From Roridomyces roridus (lineage: Eukaryota > Basidiomycota > Agaricomycetes > Agaricales > Mycenaceae), in the NCBI GenBank assembly GCA_029378245.1, contig JARKIF010000016.1, positions 124,001 to 188,000 of the forward strand: a stretch of 64,000 nucleotides of DNA, written 5' to 3'. Of this stretch, positions 46,768-58,475 are shown piece by piece. Position numbers and translations under genes: made by a program. Under the pieces are notes generated by a model. The model had not been told where the DNA came from. It ran no database searches and was given only the letters and a program-made list of their open reading frames with translations. Position 1 is the stretch's first letter. Each line of letters opens with the position of its first letter.

Positions 46768-49700
46768 TCACTCGATGCGCGCCGCGGCAGCGAGAACCGA
46801 GCCTCCCGGCGGCATTGGCACGGGCGACGCGCGCCGCGACAAACCGAGACCAAGACTCGCATTATCATCATCCGCACTCCACTCGCCATCTCCATCCCCA
46901 CCCTGCCTTCTTCGGGCCCGACCAAAATCCAACGAGCCCCCTCCGCTCCCTCTCAGCCCCAGCCCCGAACCCGCCGCCGCACGCACCATAGCAGGATGTA
47001 TGATACTCCCCGACCGTTTCCTCAACTCTGTCTGCGGAAGAATGAGCTGCGCATGCGACGCCCTCCTCACCAGTGCGGGAATACGCGATGGCACGGGAGA
47101 CGGCGGGCTTGACTGATCGTTGAGCGTAGCCATATGCTGCATTGGCTGCTTGAGAACAGGCGAGGACGGCATGTGACGTAGTGTCCGTCTTCGCTGCGTC
47201 TGGGGTGGGGGTGTAGGACTTGGTAAGGTAGGCGATGGTGGGCTGGAGAGGTTGGGTGGATGTTGGCGTGCCTTGAGCCCAGGCGAGGACGGAACATGGC
47301 GCAGCGTGGAGGTCGACCGACTAAGTGGAGACAAGGGTGACGGCGGGGGTGCAGGGGCGGGAGCTGCAGCGCTACGGAGAAACGGTGGTGCTTGAGACAT
47401 CCTGCGCGCGACGGGCGATGACTGCTGCTGCTGGGAAGGACGGGGCGACGCGACCGACCGATGCACGTTGGGTGACGGAGGAAGAACAGAAAGCGGCGAC
47501 GGCTTCTTCTTCCTCACCAGAGTCGGTGCAGGTTTCAACATCTGAGGCAGGGGAACATTCCGACCACGACGCGCGTCAACGCCAAACCTCGCCTTTGTCT
47601 CTGCCGCAGAAGGCAAGACCACCCTTGATCCAAAAGTCGGCGTTCCACACCGACTGCTCGCACGCTCCATAACACCCCTCTCCATTTCCCTGTCTGCTCC
47701 AGAACGAGCAGCACCAGAACCGGTGGCCGACGGCACAGAATCAAAGAATGCCGACCCACTTCCCGCTCTTGCGCGCCTCTGCGCAGGCAGCGGCACCGCC
47801 ACAGGCTCTGCGACGACGTAGCCAAAAAGGGAGCCTGGTGCATGGGTGACGCGAACAACTTTCCAGCCAGCAGAAGCAGCGAGGCTAATGATCTCCTTGA
47901 GGGTGCGTTCTTGTCCGTTGAAAGTGACTTGCATCTGTGCATCGTCAGACGCTGCCATTCTTGAAAGACGCGAACAACTCACCGTCAAGTCCATCCAGTA
48001 AACATTCGCACTCGCCCTCCCCAGATTCGCCAGCAACGGCCCCTCGGCTTCCCCCACCACCCCCTGAGCACCCTCGACGGCCGTGTCATCAACACACGCC
48101 AGTGGCAAGACCCACTCTGCTATAAGAAGCTTTGTAGTCGGACCAGCGGCTTCCCGGAGACGAAGTAGAATACGCTGGGCAAAGGCGTCGGGCCAGTCGT
48201 GCAGGACGACGCGGAGAAGGAAGACTGCAGGTGCGTCGGAGGAAGGGATCGCTTGCGGCTGGGGCTGCGCCTCAAAGAAATCGTGCACCTGAAATCTGAC
48301 TTTCCCCTCTTCAATCATCTCGGGACACTTTGCCTTCCACGCCTCCTCCCCCATCGCGACCACCGGCGGTCGGTCTTGAACGACAAATCGGAGTCCCAGC
48401 TCGTCGGCGCACGCTGTGGCGAGCACCATCGTGGTGGAACCGATACCGCCGCCTACGTCAACGACAGTGCTACCTCGGGGTAGGGAGGTCCAGTCGAAAC
48501 CTAGCAATTCGAGATCTCAGATATCAGCATGGGCAAAGCAGAGACGCGATTGATCCGACTCGGATCAATCGCGTCGGGAATTGCACCTGCCTTGTAAAAT
48601 CGCCCCAGGCGCCTCCCAATTCCCTGTCCCAGCCATCGCACGCCCAAATCGCTCCAAGCGAAACCGATTTGGGTTCTTGGCCACTTCTTTGCCTGCACAT
48701 CCCTCGCCCTCCAACCACGCGAAATATCCGACCCCAGCACACCCAAACGCGTGATTGAACGGCGCGCGTGTCGGGTCGCTGCTGCTGCTCGTTCCTTGGC
48801 CGATGTTCCCTTGGTCGCTGGAGCTTAGAATCGACGTGGTAGGACACGCAGGGAATACAGCTTCGGTGAGGTAGGCACTCGATTTGTAGAGTTCGTCCGC
48901 GCTTTGAAACAGTCAGAGATATGCGCTCTAAAGGAGGGGAATCACGTACCACAAACCAACAAAAGCAGGCACGGCGCCACCGTCGCCAGCATACTTGCGC
49001 GTCGGGCTAGGAATCAAGTCAGCAAATTACTTTAACAGACACAGGAAAAAAGGGAGAAGCGCTGCTCGGCCGAGTAGTCCGAGGAAGCGGGTGGCGCAAC
49101 GAGGCAGATCTGCGTAAAGCTGCCAGAAGTGGAAGGGTAGATGTAAAAGAAGCCTTCTATCGGAAGCAATGGGGCGCGAAAGGGTCGCGGGAGCGAGGAA
49201 ATTTCGAGGAGGGAAGAAAGGGAAAGTACGCACTCTGCGACGAGCTCCTCGAATGGCTGGCCCGTATCCACCAGCGAGCTAATCCTGTTGACGGCAAACA
49301 CGTCTGGCGACATCTCTCGCACATAATGGTGCGTTGCGAGGAGGCGAAGGACATGTGCGAGTGTACGTTCGGGGACTCCTACACGCGGTGCGAGGACAGA
49401 GACGTGCAGAGGTCCAGCACGCAATGCCTCGGCGACGTGGGCTGCCTCGAAGAGTCTGAGACAGGATGGAAGGTGGTAGCCCATCGCAGCGTCGCAGAGG
49501 GCGAGAAAGGGCGGCTGGACGATGGCTGCGATGTGGGCCGTGGAGGCGAGCACGCGGTTGATGGCAGCTGCGACAGTCGGGTGGGTTGTTAGCTGCTCGG
49601 AGGGAGAACTCGGGTCGCAAGGCGCGTCGAGGCATGGGAAGTCCAGCGGTGGAGCACCTGGAGAGGGCGGAGGAGAGGCGTAGGCTGGACCTGGGCTGGT

Positions 49701-49802
49701 AGTTGTAGCATGTGTGGGTCGGGCATCGGCGTAGACGGCCTGGATGTCGTCGAGGGCGTCGTGGAGGATGGCCTCCAGAGCACGGAGGGTAGCAAAGGTC
49801 AT
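46768..49802 (-). CDS. SAM-dependent O-methyltransferase (COMT-like) with long disordered C-terminal tail
   Basis: Class I methyltransferase of the plant COMT/fungal type (Methyltransf_2), likely acting on a phenolic or secondary metabolite. Exons (minus): 49802-49234, 49006-48950, 48901-48591, 48500-47983, 47934-46768. N-terminal dimerisation helices contain an inserted Pro/Ser segment; AEALRAGPLHVSVLAPRVGV is the winged-helix part. SAM site VVDVGGGIGSTTMVLA, then VVQDRPPVV, FLLRVVLHDWPD with the catalytic His and LLIAEWVLP, and FNGQERTLKEI, the usual C-terminus. The frame then stays open for about 370 more codons, Ser/Pro/Arg-rich, with a repeated LRHxPSSPxLK motif. Intron 3 (48590-48501) appears to use a GC donor (AAG/gcaggt) and contains a perfect hairpin. 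The tail is unusual; it may be a fusion. Confidence 0.8.
48543..48575. repeat. Perfect 16-bp inverted repeat with 1-nt loop, inside an intron
   Basis: Arms gacgcgattgatccga (48543-48558) and its exact reverse complement (48560-48575) around a single C. It lies in intron 3 of the O-methyltransferase gene. Confidence 0.9.
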
Positions 49803-50529
49803 GGTGATGGTCGGAACTGGCAGCAGAAGTGGTGGTGGCTGTCAATCAAAATGAGTTCATTGACGCGTCTTCTCTTTTTGAAGCGCGTCGTATTATGGTC
49901 CCGATTCCGACGTCCGCGAACCGATTCATTTCCACTGGCGTCGGGACAATCGAGTAAGCTCCGACTGCAGAACATTCGCCAGCTGCCAACGTTATTACAC
50001 CTGGTTAGTAAAGAAAATGACTCGATGTAATCTCCAGCTTCCATCCTGCTTACTCCGCCTCACCAACCGTATCGCTCATGCATTCTACTTGTTTTGGGCT
50101 CACAAAATGTCCCTGAATTCGAGACCCAAAAGACCCACCCGACCGAAAATCGAACCGTCGAGTCACCTCAATCCTTGTTCCCCGGGTTTTGGCCTATCTG
50201 ACAGTTCACATACGCCCTATCCAAAACACTTTTTGAGGGATAAAGTCAGATTTCGATAGACGCCAGTTTCACTCAAAGTTGAACTACGCGTATTTGAACC
50301 GTGTGAACATGTTCTGATGGATGATTCGGTTCCGACACTCTTCTTGTCCCCGCGATTGCCCCGCGCTACGTTTCAGCCCAATAGCTGATCCGCTTTACTC
50401 TGGAATTGGAGAAGGCAGGCAGCAATCCGTCGACAAGAAATACAAAGAATCAGACGTGTACTACAGTTTCGGTTCGTTGTGTTCCTGAGCGTTCTTTATA
50501 AAAAGGCGAGTCTCTCTAGACGCTTTACA

Positions 50530-50880
50530 ATGAAATTCCTCGCCCCACGCTGGGTAGCTTCACTATTCGCAAGGCACAGAGTGCGGTCATTAATATCACC
50601 GTCGAAGTTGACCGCCCCGTCAGTTTCATCTCGCTACACCTAGCCCAAGTACTGAGGAACACAGGACACGCTCACGGGGTCGACACAAGTCGACCTTATC
50701 ATAGACGCCTGTGGGCAAAATTGATAATATTGCAGGAGAGATATCAACTTCCCCACAGGCGTCTGCCCGCCCGCCTCTGAGATCCTCTACAGCGGACCTT
50801 ACGTCCCCCAGTTCCGTACTCCGGCCAAACAACTTTATAGCCCGGATTCCCGCGGAGGCAAACAAGGGGTAGTGCCCAGA
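50530..50880 (+). pseudogene. Decayed NIS1-like secreted protein gene
   Basis: Aligns base by base with the intact gene at 51527. It keeps the ATG, the end of exon 1 (ATCACCGTCGAAGTTGACCG), the intron and the start of exon 2, but has lost part of the signal-peptide region, part of exon 2 after GACACGCTCACGGGGTCGAC, and the segment after the CCGCCTCTGAGATCCTC block. No continuous reading frame remains. Confidence 0.7.
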
Positions 50881-51526
50881 GAACAGAATGGTCGGTAAGG
50901 GCCGACTGCCAACGCTATTACATCTGGTTGGTAAAGAATGATTTAATGACTCGTTGTTTCCATGGATGTAATCTCCAGCTGCCGTGTTACTCAGTGTTGA
51001 ATGTTTCCTCCGCAGAGATGACTTGTACAGCTCATGCAACTTGCGTATTTGGTTCCGACGAAAATGTCCCTGAATTGGACCAAAAGACGAGCCCGACCGA
51101 AAATCGAACCGTCCAGTCACCCCGATCCAAATTGTTCCTAGAATTATGGGCTTTCTGACAGCTCGCATGCGCTCTATCCAAAAGAATTTTGCGAGACAAC
51201 GTCAGATTTAGATAGACGCCACTTTCACTCAAAGTTGAACCAGTGACCACACATCTTTGAACCGTGCGAATGATGTTCTGATGACTGATCGGTTCCGGTT
51301 GTAAGTATGTAGTTCGAGATTCTTTCTATACCCGCGCTTGCCAGTGCCCCGGGCTAGGTTTCAGCCCGATGGATGATCCGCTTCCGCTCTGGAATTGAGA
51401 AGGCAGGTAGAAATCTGACAAGGAATACAAAGAATCAGCAATTTCGGTTCGTTCCGTTCCTGAGCGGCCTCGGGCGGCCGATTCTTCATTATAAAAAGGC
51501 TGGCCAGCCTCTCTAGACGCTTTAAA

Positions 51527-52014
51527 ATGAAGTTCCTCGCCTCACTTTTCGCAGCTTCACTACTCGCAAGCACCGCACTCGCACAAAGTGCCGTCATCGG
51601 GTCACCAGCACCTGGAGCTATCGTCAAAGCAGGATCGAATATCACCGTAGAAGTCGACCGCCCCGTAAGTCTCATCTCGCTCCACCTAGCCCAAATACTT
51701 AGAAGCAACAGGACACGCTCACGGGGTCGACAGAAGTCGACCTCATCATCGGCTTCCTCTCATGCAATAATATCAATTTCCCGACAGGTGTCTGCCCACC
51801 CGCCTCCGAGATCCTCGGCACTATCCTCTACAACGGGCCTTACGACCCCGAATTTCGTACTTCGGGCAAACCACCGTATCAGAACTTCACAGTCCAAATT
51901 CCCGCCGATGCAAACAAGGGTAGTGCGCAGCTTAGTGTGACGCACTTTAGCTTGGTTGGGGCAGGGCCATTCCCGTTGTTGGAGGTTCTTAATGTTACAG
52001 TTCAGGTGGTGTAG
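51527..52014 (+). CDS. NIS1-like small secreted protein (intact)
   Basis: Exons 51527-51664 and 51712-52014. Signal peptide KFLASLFAASLLASTALAQ, then GSNITVEVDRP, EVDLIIGFLSC, a Cys-containing loop, ILYNGPYDP, YQNFTVQIPAD, LSVTHFSLVGAGPFPLLE. The third intron present in the 43699 copy is absent here, the coding sequence running straight through SLVG/AGPF; this is intron loss or gain within the family. TATA-like tataaaaag lies about 35 bp upstream. A role as an effector is inferred only from the family. Confidence 0.8.
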
Positions 52015-52235
52015 AGGTTGAATTAATTGGGATTGTAACGCCTGCGCGGCCAGGGCCGCGGCCCATCGTAAGATCTTTGCAGCGACTGATACGCTGGAAC
52101 TCGATAAAAAGTTGACTTGATACCTTTAATAAATTACGCCCTCAGCGTACATATCTGCCCGTCGAACGCCCTGTTGCACGCCAAGTCCAACCACTTGCGT
52201 GAACCATGGGAAAAATGATATGATGCCGATCGGCA

Positions 52236-53717
52236 ATGACATCAATTGCTGTGCCTGAGACCTCGCTTCCTTTCCTCCTCGATGGCTGGCTTCCTCCCAT
52301 CCCTCGAAACCTTCGCCAAGGTTCCCTATCCTATCTACCCGCTTATTGCACTCCAATCTTACCGCCTACACAGGGCACGCTGGCCACCGCTGCCACGTTG
52401 ACCACAGTCGGTATGCAATTAAGCCCGACAATATTAATGACGCGTCTAATCGCCTCCAGGCGCCGGCCTCCTCTACTACGGCCAAAACTACCTTATCTAC
52501 CCCTCCGCTTTCCCCTCGGGCTCTCGCACAGGTGTGATACCTTTCAGTCCCCTCTCATCCGCAGTCGTGGCTGTAACACGCACAGAAGACGTACCCGTCC
52601 CGGCGTCGTTTAACCTCCCGTACCAAGACCTTGAACTCAAGACCTCGGACGGGATAACGCTGAGATGCTATCTCCTCCCGCAAAGCAAGCGGTTGCCGCG
52701 CCTGCATCCTTCTTCGACCGTGATTCCTGGAGAGGACGATATGACAGAGGACGAGGTGCGTCTGCTTTTCTCCGGGATAGAACGGAAGCTCACTTTCAAC
52801 GACTCGAAGCTGATAATGAGCCGCCCGACGGTGATCATGTTCCATGGGAATGGGGGCAACCACGGCCATCGAGTTCCCCTGGCGAGGGTGTTCCTCCTAC
52901 GAATGCGGTGTAACGTTCTTATGATGTCGTATCGCGGGTGCGTCCTTCACATTTATTCTGTTTCACGTCTAAGGTTGCTCAGATACGGCCGCTCTGAGGG
53001 CTCGCCGTCAGAACCCGGTCTTCAAATAGATGCTCAGACGGCGTTGGATTACCTACTCTCCGACCCGTGCTTTTCCAAGACTCGGATAGTGCGTTGAGCT
53101 GTTCGTTCTTGCGGGCAATCGAGTTGACGAGGGACACAGATATTATATGGCCAATCAATCGGCGGGGCCGTATCCATTGACCTCGCGAGTCGCAACCCAT
53201 CCAAGGTCCCGTTCCCTCTTTTTATCTTGCGTCCCCCATGCTAAAATTTCACAGATCTACGCTCTCATCCTCGAAAACACATTTACCTCCCTTCCGAACG
53301 TCGTCCCGTACGCCCTCCCTCTCCTCGGCCCCCTCTCCTTCCTAGTCCACCAGAAATGGGACTCGGCGAGTAAGATTCACATGATCCCAGCGAGCACGCC
53401 GGTGCTTATGTTGAGCGGGTTGAACGACGAGTTGGTGCCGAAGGAACATATGAAGGATTTGTGGGAAGCTATTGTTAAGCGGGGTGAAGGAGCGACCGGG
53501 GACGGGAAGGGAGAGAGGGCCAAATTTGTGGAGTTTCCGTTGGGTATGCATAGTGAGTCTTGTGGCGGGTTTTTTTTTTCGGCGTTGAATGGAGCTGATG
53601 GGTTGAACAACAGATGATACGTGTGTACAGCCGGGCTATTGGACTGCTGTTGCGGATTTTGTCGCTGGGTTGGCGGCTGAAGTGGATGAGGAAAAGCCGC
53701 CGCAGACTAGGTTGTGA
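52236..53717 (+). CDS. Alpha/beta hydrolase, BEM46/ABHD13-like, membrane-anchored
   Basis: Exons 52236-52410, 52460-52531, 52586-52937, 52983-53088, 53140-53205, 53255-53552, 53614-53717; phases agree. An N-terminal hydrophobic anchor (ATAATLTTVGAGLLYYGQNY) is followed by YPSAFPSGSRTEDV. Core: DLELKTSDGITLRCYLLPQS, the oxyanion-region IMFHGNGGN, YRGYGRSEG, nucleophile Ser in LYGQSIGGAV, ENTFTSLPNVV, acid Asp in LSGLNDELVP, and the catalytic His in PLGMHND. The order and motifs are those of the BEM46 family, conserved membrane-bound hydrolases implicated in polarity and of unknown substrate. A ~25-codon acidic-linker insertion (around 52690-52780) is present between strands. An ATG at 52283 in another frame was considered as the start, but would require an extra intron. 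Confidence 0.85.
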
Positions 53718-53965
53718 GGTTGTCTTTTTCTTTATACGGAGGGCAAGGCGGATTGGATATCCTCAGATTGCGAGCATTGTATTATCGTATTCATCCCAAC
53801 GAGTTTTATTCGCAGTAGAGCTACAAAGCAAGAAAGTGATTATATGGTCGTGGACAAAGGAAATCTAAGTATACAAATATGTGGTTGAAAGAGAATAGAG
53901 ATAAAGGGAAATAAGGGTCTTTGTCGAGCCCAGCTCGATTTATGCCACCCGGTTGGAGACGGTGT

Positions 53966-54505
53966 TCAACTTGCACCTGGGAAGCTCTCCCCGGCTACAG
54001 GCAGGTCGACTGGCTGTTCTTGTCCAGCGTCGACCGGAGACACCGTACGCTCAGTTTCGAACCTGCCCGGCTTGCTCCTGCTCCTGCTAATCCTCCCTGG
54101 ACCAGGATCGCGGCCAACTGGGGCGGGAGCTGCCAACCCGCTGACGACGAGGCTGCTCGATTGGTCGTACCATCCGTAGGATGGGAGATTAACGTTGGGC
54201 TTTTGCTTTGACTTTGGTTTGGGTTTATCGCCACCGGTACCGGTACCGCCGCCCGGGATACAGGTCTTCTGGTGCACAGGCCAGTCCTGGTTCCGATTGA
54301 GAGTCGTGTTGAACATTCGGTATCCGCGGGAGGAGAACACACCTTTTCTTGGCAGCCACTCCCGCAATAGGTTGTGTTTTTGCAACGACTGCAGATAAGC
54401 AGATCGACTGAATGAACGAACGATTGAGCGGGACAGTGTATAGGAAAGTCGAAGCTAACCTTGTTTTTCACAGTCCGGTGCAGCACATTGGGCGGGGTCA
54501 GTCAT
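53966..54505 (-). CDS. MYND zinc-finger protein, 143 aa
   Basis: Exons (minus) 54505-54460, 54407-54343, 54286-53966. The first two and the start of the third form one MYND finger: CAAPDCE...LICSRCKNTTYCGSGCQEK, then DWPVHQKTC. The rest is a Gly/Pro/Lys-rich and basic disordered tail with no catalytic domain. MYND fingers bind proline-rich peptides, so a scaffold role is likely. Tandem sister of the gene at 54691-55403, with the same intron positions within the finger. Confidence 0.75.
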
Positions 54506-54690
54506 GAATCGCTTGTCTTTTGGCTGGGGATGAAGGGAAAGAGGAGGTTGGTTTCGTGGCGTGGAAAAAACATGTGTGATGGTGAGAATTTGAACAAAGA
54601 GTTCTGTCGAATAAACTTTGCGGAAATTATGTAACACTGTGCGACTGCTGTTTTGTTTCCAACTGAAGAATACCACACACTCGTACTTAC

Positions 54691-55403
54691 TTACTCCCTC
54701 TTCAACTCATCATGCATCACCCCTTCAATCATCATCTCCAGCGCCATAATCCTCATCGGCAATTTCAACCCAGCTTGGATCTCGCTGCGAGAAAGAGTCC
54801 TCTCGAGATTGACCCTTGCGTATTCCTCCACGCCAACCCGATGCACCTCTGCAGTCCACCACTGGGGCAAAACATTCCCAGCCCGCTCGACACGGTCCAT
54901 CCACTCACTAAACTCCATGTCCCGCGCAGATTCGGGAAGGCGAGCCGCAGTCCCATGCTCCCCGAGCTTGAGGAGGCGGTACGCACTGACGAGGTCTGTG
55001 TACACGTCTTGGAACGTTTCGGCCGTGTAGCCGAACATGGGATCGAAGTATTTGCCGAGGGTGGACATTGGGGCATCCGTGCCATCGAGGTGGTTGAACA
55101 TGTGTCCGAATGGCGATATCGATATGGTCCTGGATGTTCCCGTGTTGTTATTGCTATTATTTTTCTTGGGTTTGGGTGCACAGAGCTTCTTGTGAGCAGG
55201 CCAGTCCTACCATTCTTCAAAATGTGCGTTCAATCTGATACGGAGCATAGATCTACCTTTGTTTGACAATCAGCCCCACAGTATTTCGTCTTTTTGCAGC
55301 CACTGCATAGATGGGTGGCTAATTTCGAATGAGAGAGTGTTGGGAATAGATAAGAGCAGGCACCTTCGTTGCTGCAATCAGATGCGGCACATGGCGAGGA
55401 CAT
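54691..55403 (-). CDS. MYND zinc-finger protein, 205 aa
   Basis: Exons (minus) 55403-55364, 55318-55257, 55206-54691. MYND finger CAASDCS...LCSGCKKTKYCGADCQTK then DWPAHKKLC, split by introns at the same places as in the neighbouring gene at 53966. The C-terminal part (PFGHMFNHLDG, YTAETFQDVYTDLVSAYRLL, PQWWTAEVHRVGVEEYARVN) is a helical domain typical of Agaricomycete MYND proteins, without a SET domain. Function unknown; the pair arose by duplication. Confidence 0.8.
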
Positions 55404-55689
55404 TATGGCGGTCAGAAGCAAGAGTGGTGATGCATCAGTTGGGCTGATCAAACAATCTCAATTCCGCGCTCGGCAAGTGCAATTGCAAGTTTCTGGCACC
55501 CAAATTTCAGACACGAAAAGTAACTTGTCCGATGTCTCTTCAAACTGAATGGTACAATCAAGGTCCTGCTGAATCGTCCTCGTACATTTTGTTGCAAGAA
55601 GCCTCCCCCCGAAAATGAGTCAAGGATGAGTATGGCGTGGGTCGGAGGCTTTCGAGCATCCAAAAAATACAACAGATAGACGATACACG

Positions 55690-56315
55690 TTACACTGCGC
55701 AGCCAGTCAGCGCCCACCCAACCGCCAAAAGAGAGACTCACTATTCTGATAGTCTGCAGCCAACAGCCTGCAAACTCGGTCAGACATCCGAAAGCACAGA
55801 GAAAGAGCACATACAGCTCAAGAACAATCTCCGGTGGAATGCGCTCCATAAACTCCTGCACGGGAACCTCCTCCTTCGGGCCAGCCTTCTCGTAGTACGC
55901 CTTGAAACTCATATACTCGAGCAGCTTCTCGACGATCACGGCGCTAGAAAGCTAATGATTCAAGCTGGGGTAGAGCCGCAGAGTAGACGAGAGACGCACC
56001 GCTGGCTGACGGGACATGTCCGGGCGATGGCTTCCGCGTAGTTACCTGCAAACAACGCGTGTTCGTTGAGCCTTGAATCGAGACGTGTGGCGAGGCAACG
56101 TACCGGCGGTGTCCAACATATCCCTCATCGTCTCACTCGCGTTGGCAACACTTCGTCGCACCAGGAACGAATATCCATCGTCGCTCATGACGCGTACCCA
56201 GTCGTTGTCGGTCTCTGCCGTCGTACCCTGGCGTGGCCGTGGTCAGCTGATTGTCTCTCTAGGACCAAGAGGCGCCGAGGTTCACAGAGTTCTGAGCCAT
56301 ATCCACGTCGGCCAT
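55690..56315 (-). CDS. elc1: Elongin C (Skp1-like/BTB fold)
   Basis: Adaptor of cullin-type ubiquitin ligases and elongin complexes. Six exons (minus): 56315-56286, 56227-56104, 56045-56000, 55943-55815, 55767-55742, 55694-55690. Blocks: DWVRVMSDDGYSFLVRRSVA, ETMRDMLDT, VIVEKLLEYMSFKAYYEKAG, EEVPVQEFMERIPPEIVLEL and a final LLAADY, the hallmark C-terminus of elongin C. The usual last residues (LEC-like) are replaced by a short QNM tail split by a tiny exon, so the final junction is the least certain part. It lies tail-to-head behind calcineurin A on the same strand. Confidence 0.8.
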
Positions 56316-56494
56316 TTGTACAACGCGTCAAGAGAAAAGCGGAGGTTGATTACATAATCGCACAAAAAGCGCAAGAGGTAAGTATATACATTATCCTAGC
56401 CAAGCAAGTACTAGGAGCCCGGGGACACACCGGCAGCCGTGTCCTCCAAGAGATGCGCCTCACCACATATATATATATCAAGCCATTAGTATTA

Positions 56495-58475
56495 CTACAC
56501 CGTCTCGTGCCTTTTCAATCCCGCAGGCCGCGACGCATGCTTCCCCCTAAACGCAATCCGATCTGCCAACCGCTCAACATCGGCATTGGCATCGTCATCG
56601 AGCGTCTTCTTGATGAGGAACTCCATGTTCAGACCCTCAGGGTCACGACCTGGTATGCGCATCGACGGTACCAGCGGCGTTGCCATCGGCGTCGCTGAGG
56701 GCGAGCTGGGTGAGGATCCATACATGGACGGCGGTGGGAGGGATGGCAGGCGTTCGTTGAGCAAGTCGGAACGGCGGCTGCAAGGGCAAACAGTGAGTGA
56801 ATGTCAAGCAAAGGAAACACAGGCACATACGCATCCTCGAAATTGCGGATATTCTGCCTAACTTGTCGCTGGACGCCCAGTTGTCCTGACACGCCTGGTT
56901 CTTCCGTCTGTGCATCGACGAGTTCTGACGCCGACTCTGCTTCCTCTCTGACGACCTCCAGTCAGCTTATGCTTAGAAAGAGATGGCCCACGCACCGTAG
57001 CAGCTGAAACACACGCTGCATCCTACCCACCGCCAAGATCTTATTCTTGATCTCCTGCCTCCTCCGCGCTACCTCCGCAGGTGTGCTCAGCCCCAGCGTG
57101 CGAGCAGTCCGCATCTCCGTGTCCCCATCTACATCCTGCTTCTCCTCCTCACCCTCCGACGACGATGAATCCTCGAGCTCCTCCTCGGAGCAAACCGACA
57201 GGACCGCAAGTAGCATCTCCGTGACTGCGTGATCATCAGGACTGGGCACGAAGATGGAGAAACCACGCACTTTTAGCACCGACGAACGGCAAACTCCAGG
57301 TAAACGCGTTCTGAAAGTTGGGCAGCCAGTACGGATGGGGCGATGAATTGTACTGTCTTATCGTGATATTCTTGTTGGCGTACTTGAGGATCGCTCCCCG
57401 ATTATGGTACACGTCGAGATAATTTGGCGCCGAAAAGATGGTGATCACGGAGGGGAACTTTTTGGTGGGTGTCTTGCGGTGCATCGTATAGCCCGCGTCC
57501 TGTGCCTCGTGCCCACGTATGATTCCAAGTAGGCCATTTCGCTCGAGGAATTGGCACGCAGCGGCGTAGGTATAGTAGTAGGAGCAGCCACGGGTCTGGT
57601 TGTGCAGGAACGTCGTGCCCGGGGGTATGTTCTGGTCCTCCTCGTGGCCGAAGCCCTGTATAGGATCGCTCCACAGCAGATCGCAGAGCAGGCCGCGCGA
57701 TCCAGGCTCGCTGAAGCGATTCATCCCATGGATGTCGGATATCGAGACGAGCTCTGGGGAAAGACCACCGTGGACACAGAAGAATCGACCATCGACGAGT
57801 GCCGCGACGGGGAGGGCGCGGAAGGAGGCGATGCACGCGTCATAGACGCGCTCCGAGTACTTGTGTAGACATTCACGTCGGAAAGTGAAGTATTCGGTGA
57901 GGTGCTGGCACTCGTGGTTGCCACGCAGTAGAGTGAACTTGTGTGGGAACCAGAGCTTGAGTGTGTAGAGGTAGAGCAGACACTCTATCCCGAAACACCC
58001 TCGGTCGACATAATCGCCGAGAAAGAGATAAGCATTGTCCGTGAGCGGTCCTCCGACGTCGAACAGCTTCATTAGATCGTACTGTGCAAAGTGAGCCGCC
58101 CGTGACGCTGTAGGATACTGGGAGGACGCACATATTGGCCGTGGATATCGCCGCATATGGTCACCGGACCTTGGACCTCGACCATATTGGGCTCGGTGGT
58201 CAACAGTTTTGTCGCGTGCTCGAGGATGTAGATGGCATGGTCCTCGGTCAACCTGCCCTCCCGGAAGAAGTGGTCGCGCAGGACGCGCACATTTGGTTTC
58301 GGGGTACCAAACTCGTCGGTGGCGAAGAAGTCGGCGTCAGAGAGGCGGTGAGTCGCAGGCTGGGGGACCTGGGCTGCGGAGGTCAGAGATGCTCCACAGG
58401 CTTTTTCAATGCCCTTACCGACTTGATAGGCCGTTCGCGCGTGTTGGTGGGCATGAGCGCCGGTGCAGAGTCCAT
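56495..58475 (-). CDS. cna1: Calcineurin A, catalytic subunit of Ca2+/calmodulin-dependent phosphatase (PP2B)
   Basis: Serine/threonine phosphatase that mediates calcium signalling, stress response and growth. Start at 58475 ([18 protein letters not shown]), with an intron before [14 protein letters not shown]. Metal-site motifs GDIHGQY, GDYVDRG and RGNHE are all present, as are [27 protein letters not shown] and [18 protein letters not shown]. The calcineurin-B-binding helix region ([19 protein letters not shown]) and a calmodulin-binding segment ([20 protein letters not shown]) follow. A variable C-terminal tail with an autoinhibitory-type ERLPS segment ends at 56495. About five short introns interrupt it. 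Length and domain order are normal and no defect is seen. Confidence 0.92.

Larger units (their letters stand above)
49955..52014 (+). repeat. Tandem duplication of about 0.95 kb (promoter plus NIS1-like gene)
   Basis: The stretch 49955-50880 resembles 50890-52014. Shared landmarks are ctgccaacgttattacacctggtt, aaaatgtccctgaatt, cgaccgaaaatcgaaccgtc, gatagacgcca and tttcactcaaagttgaac upstream, then the gene start. The second unit carries the intact gene (51527), the first a decayed one (50530). Confidence 0.7.
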
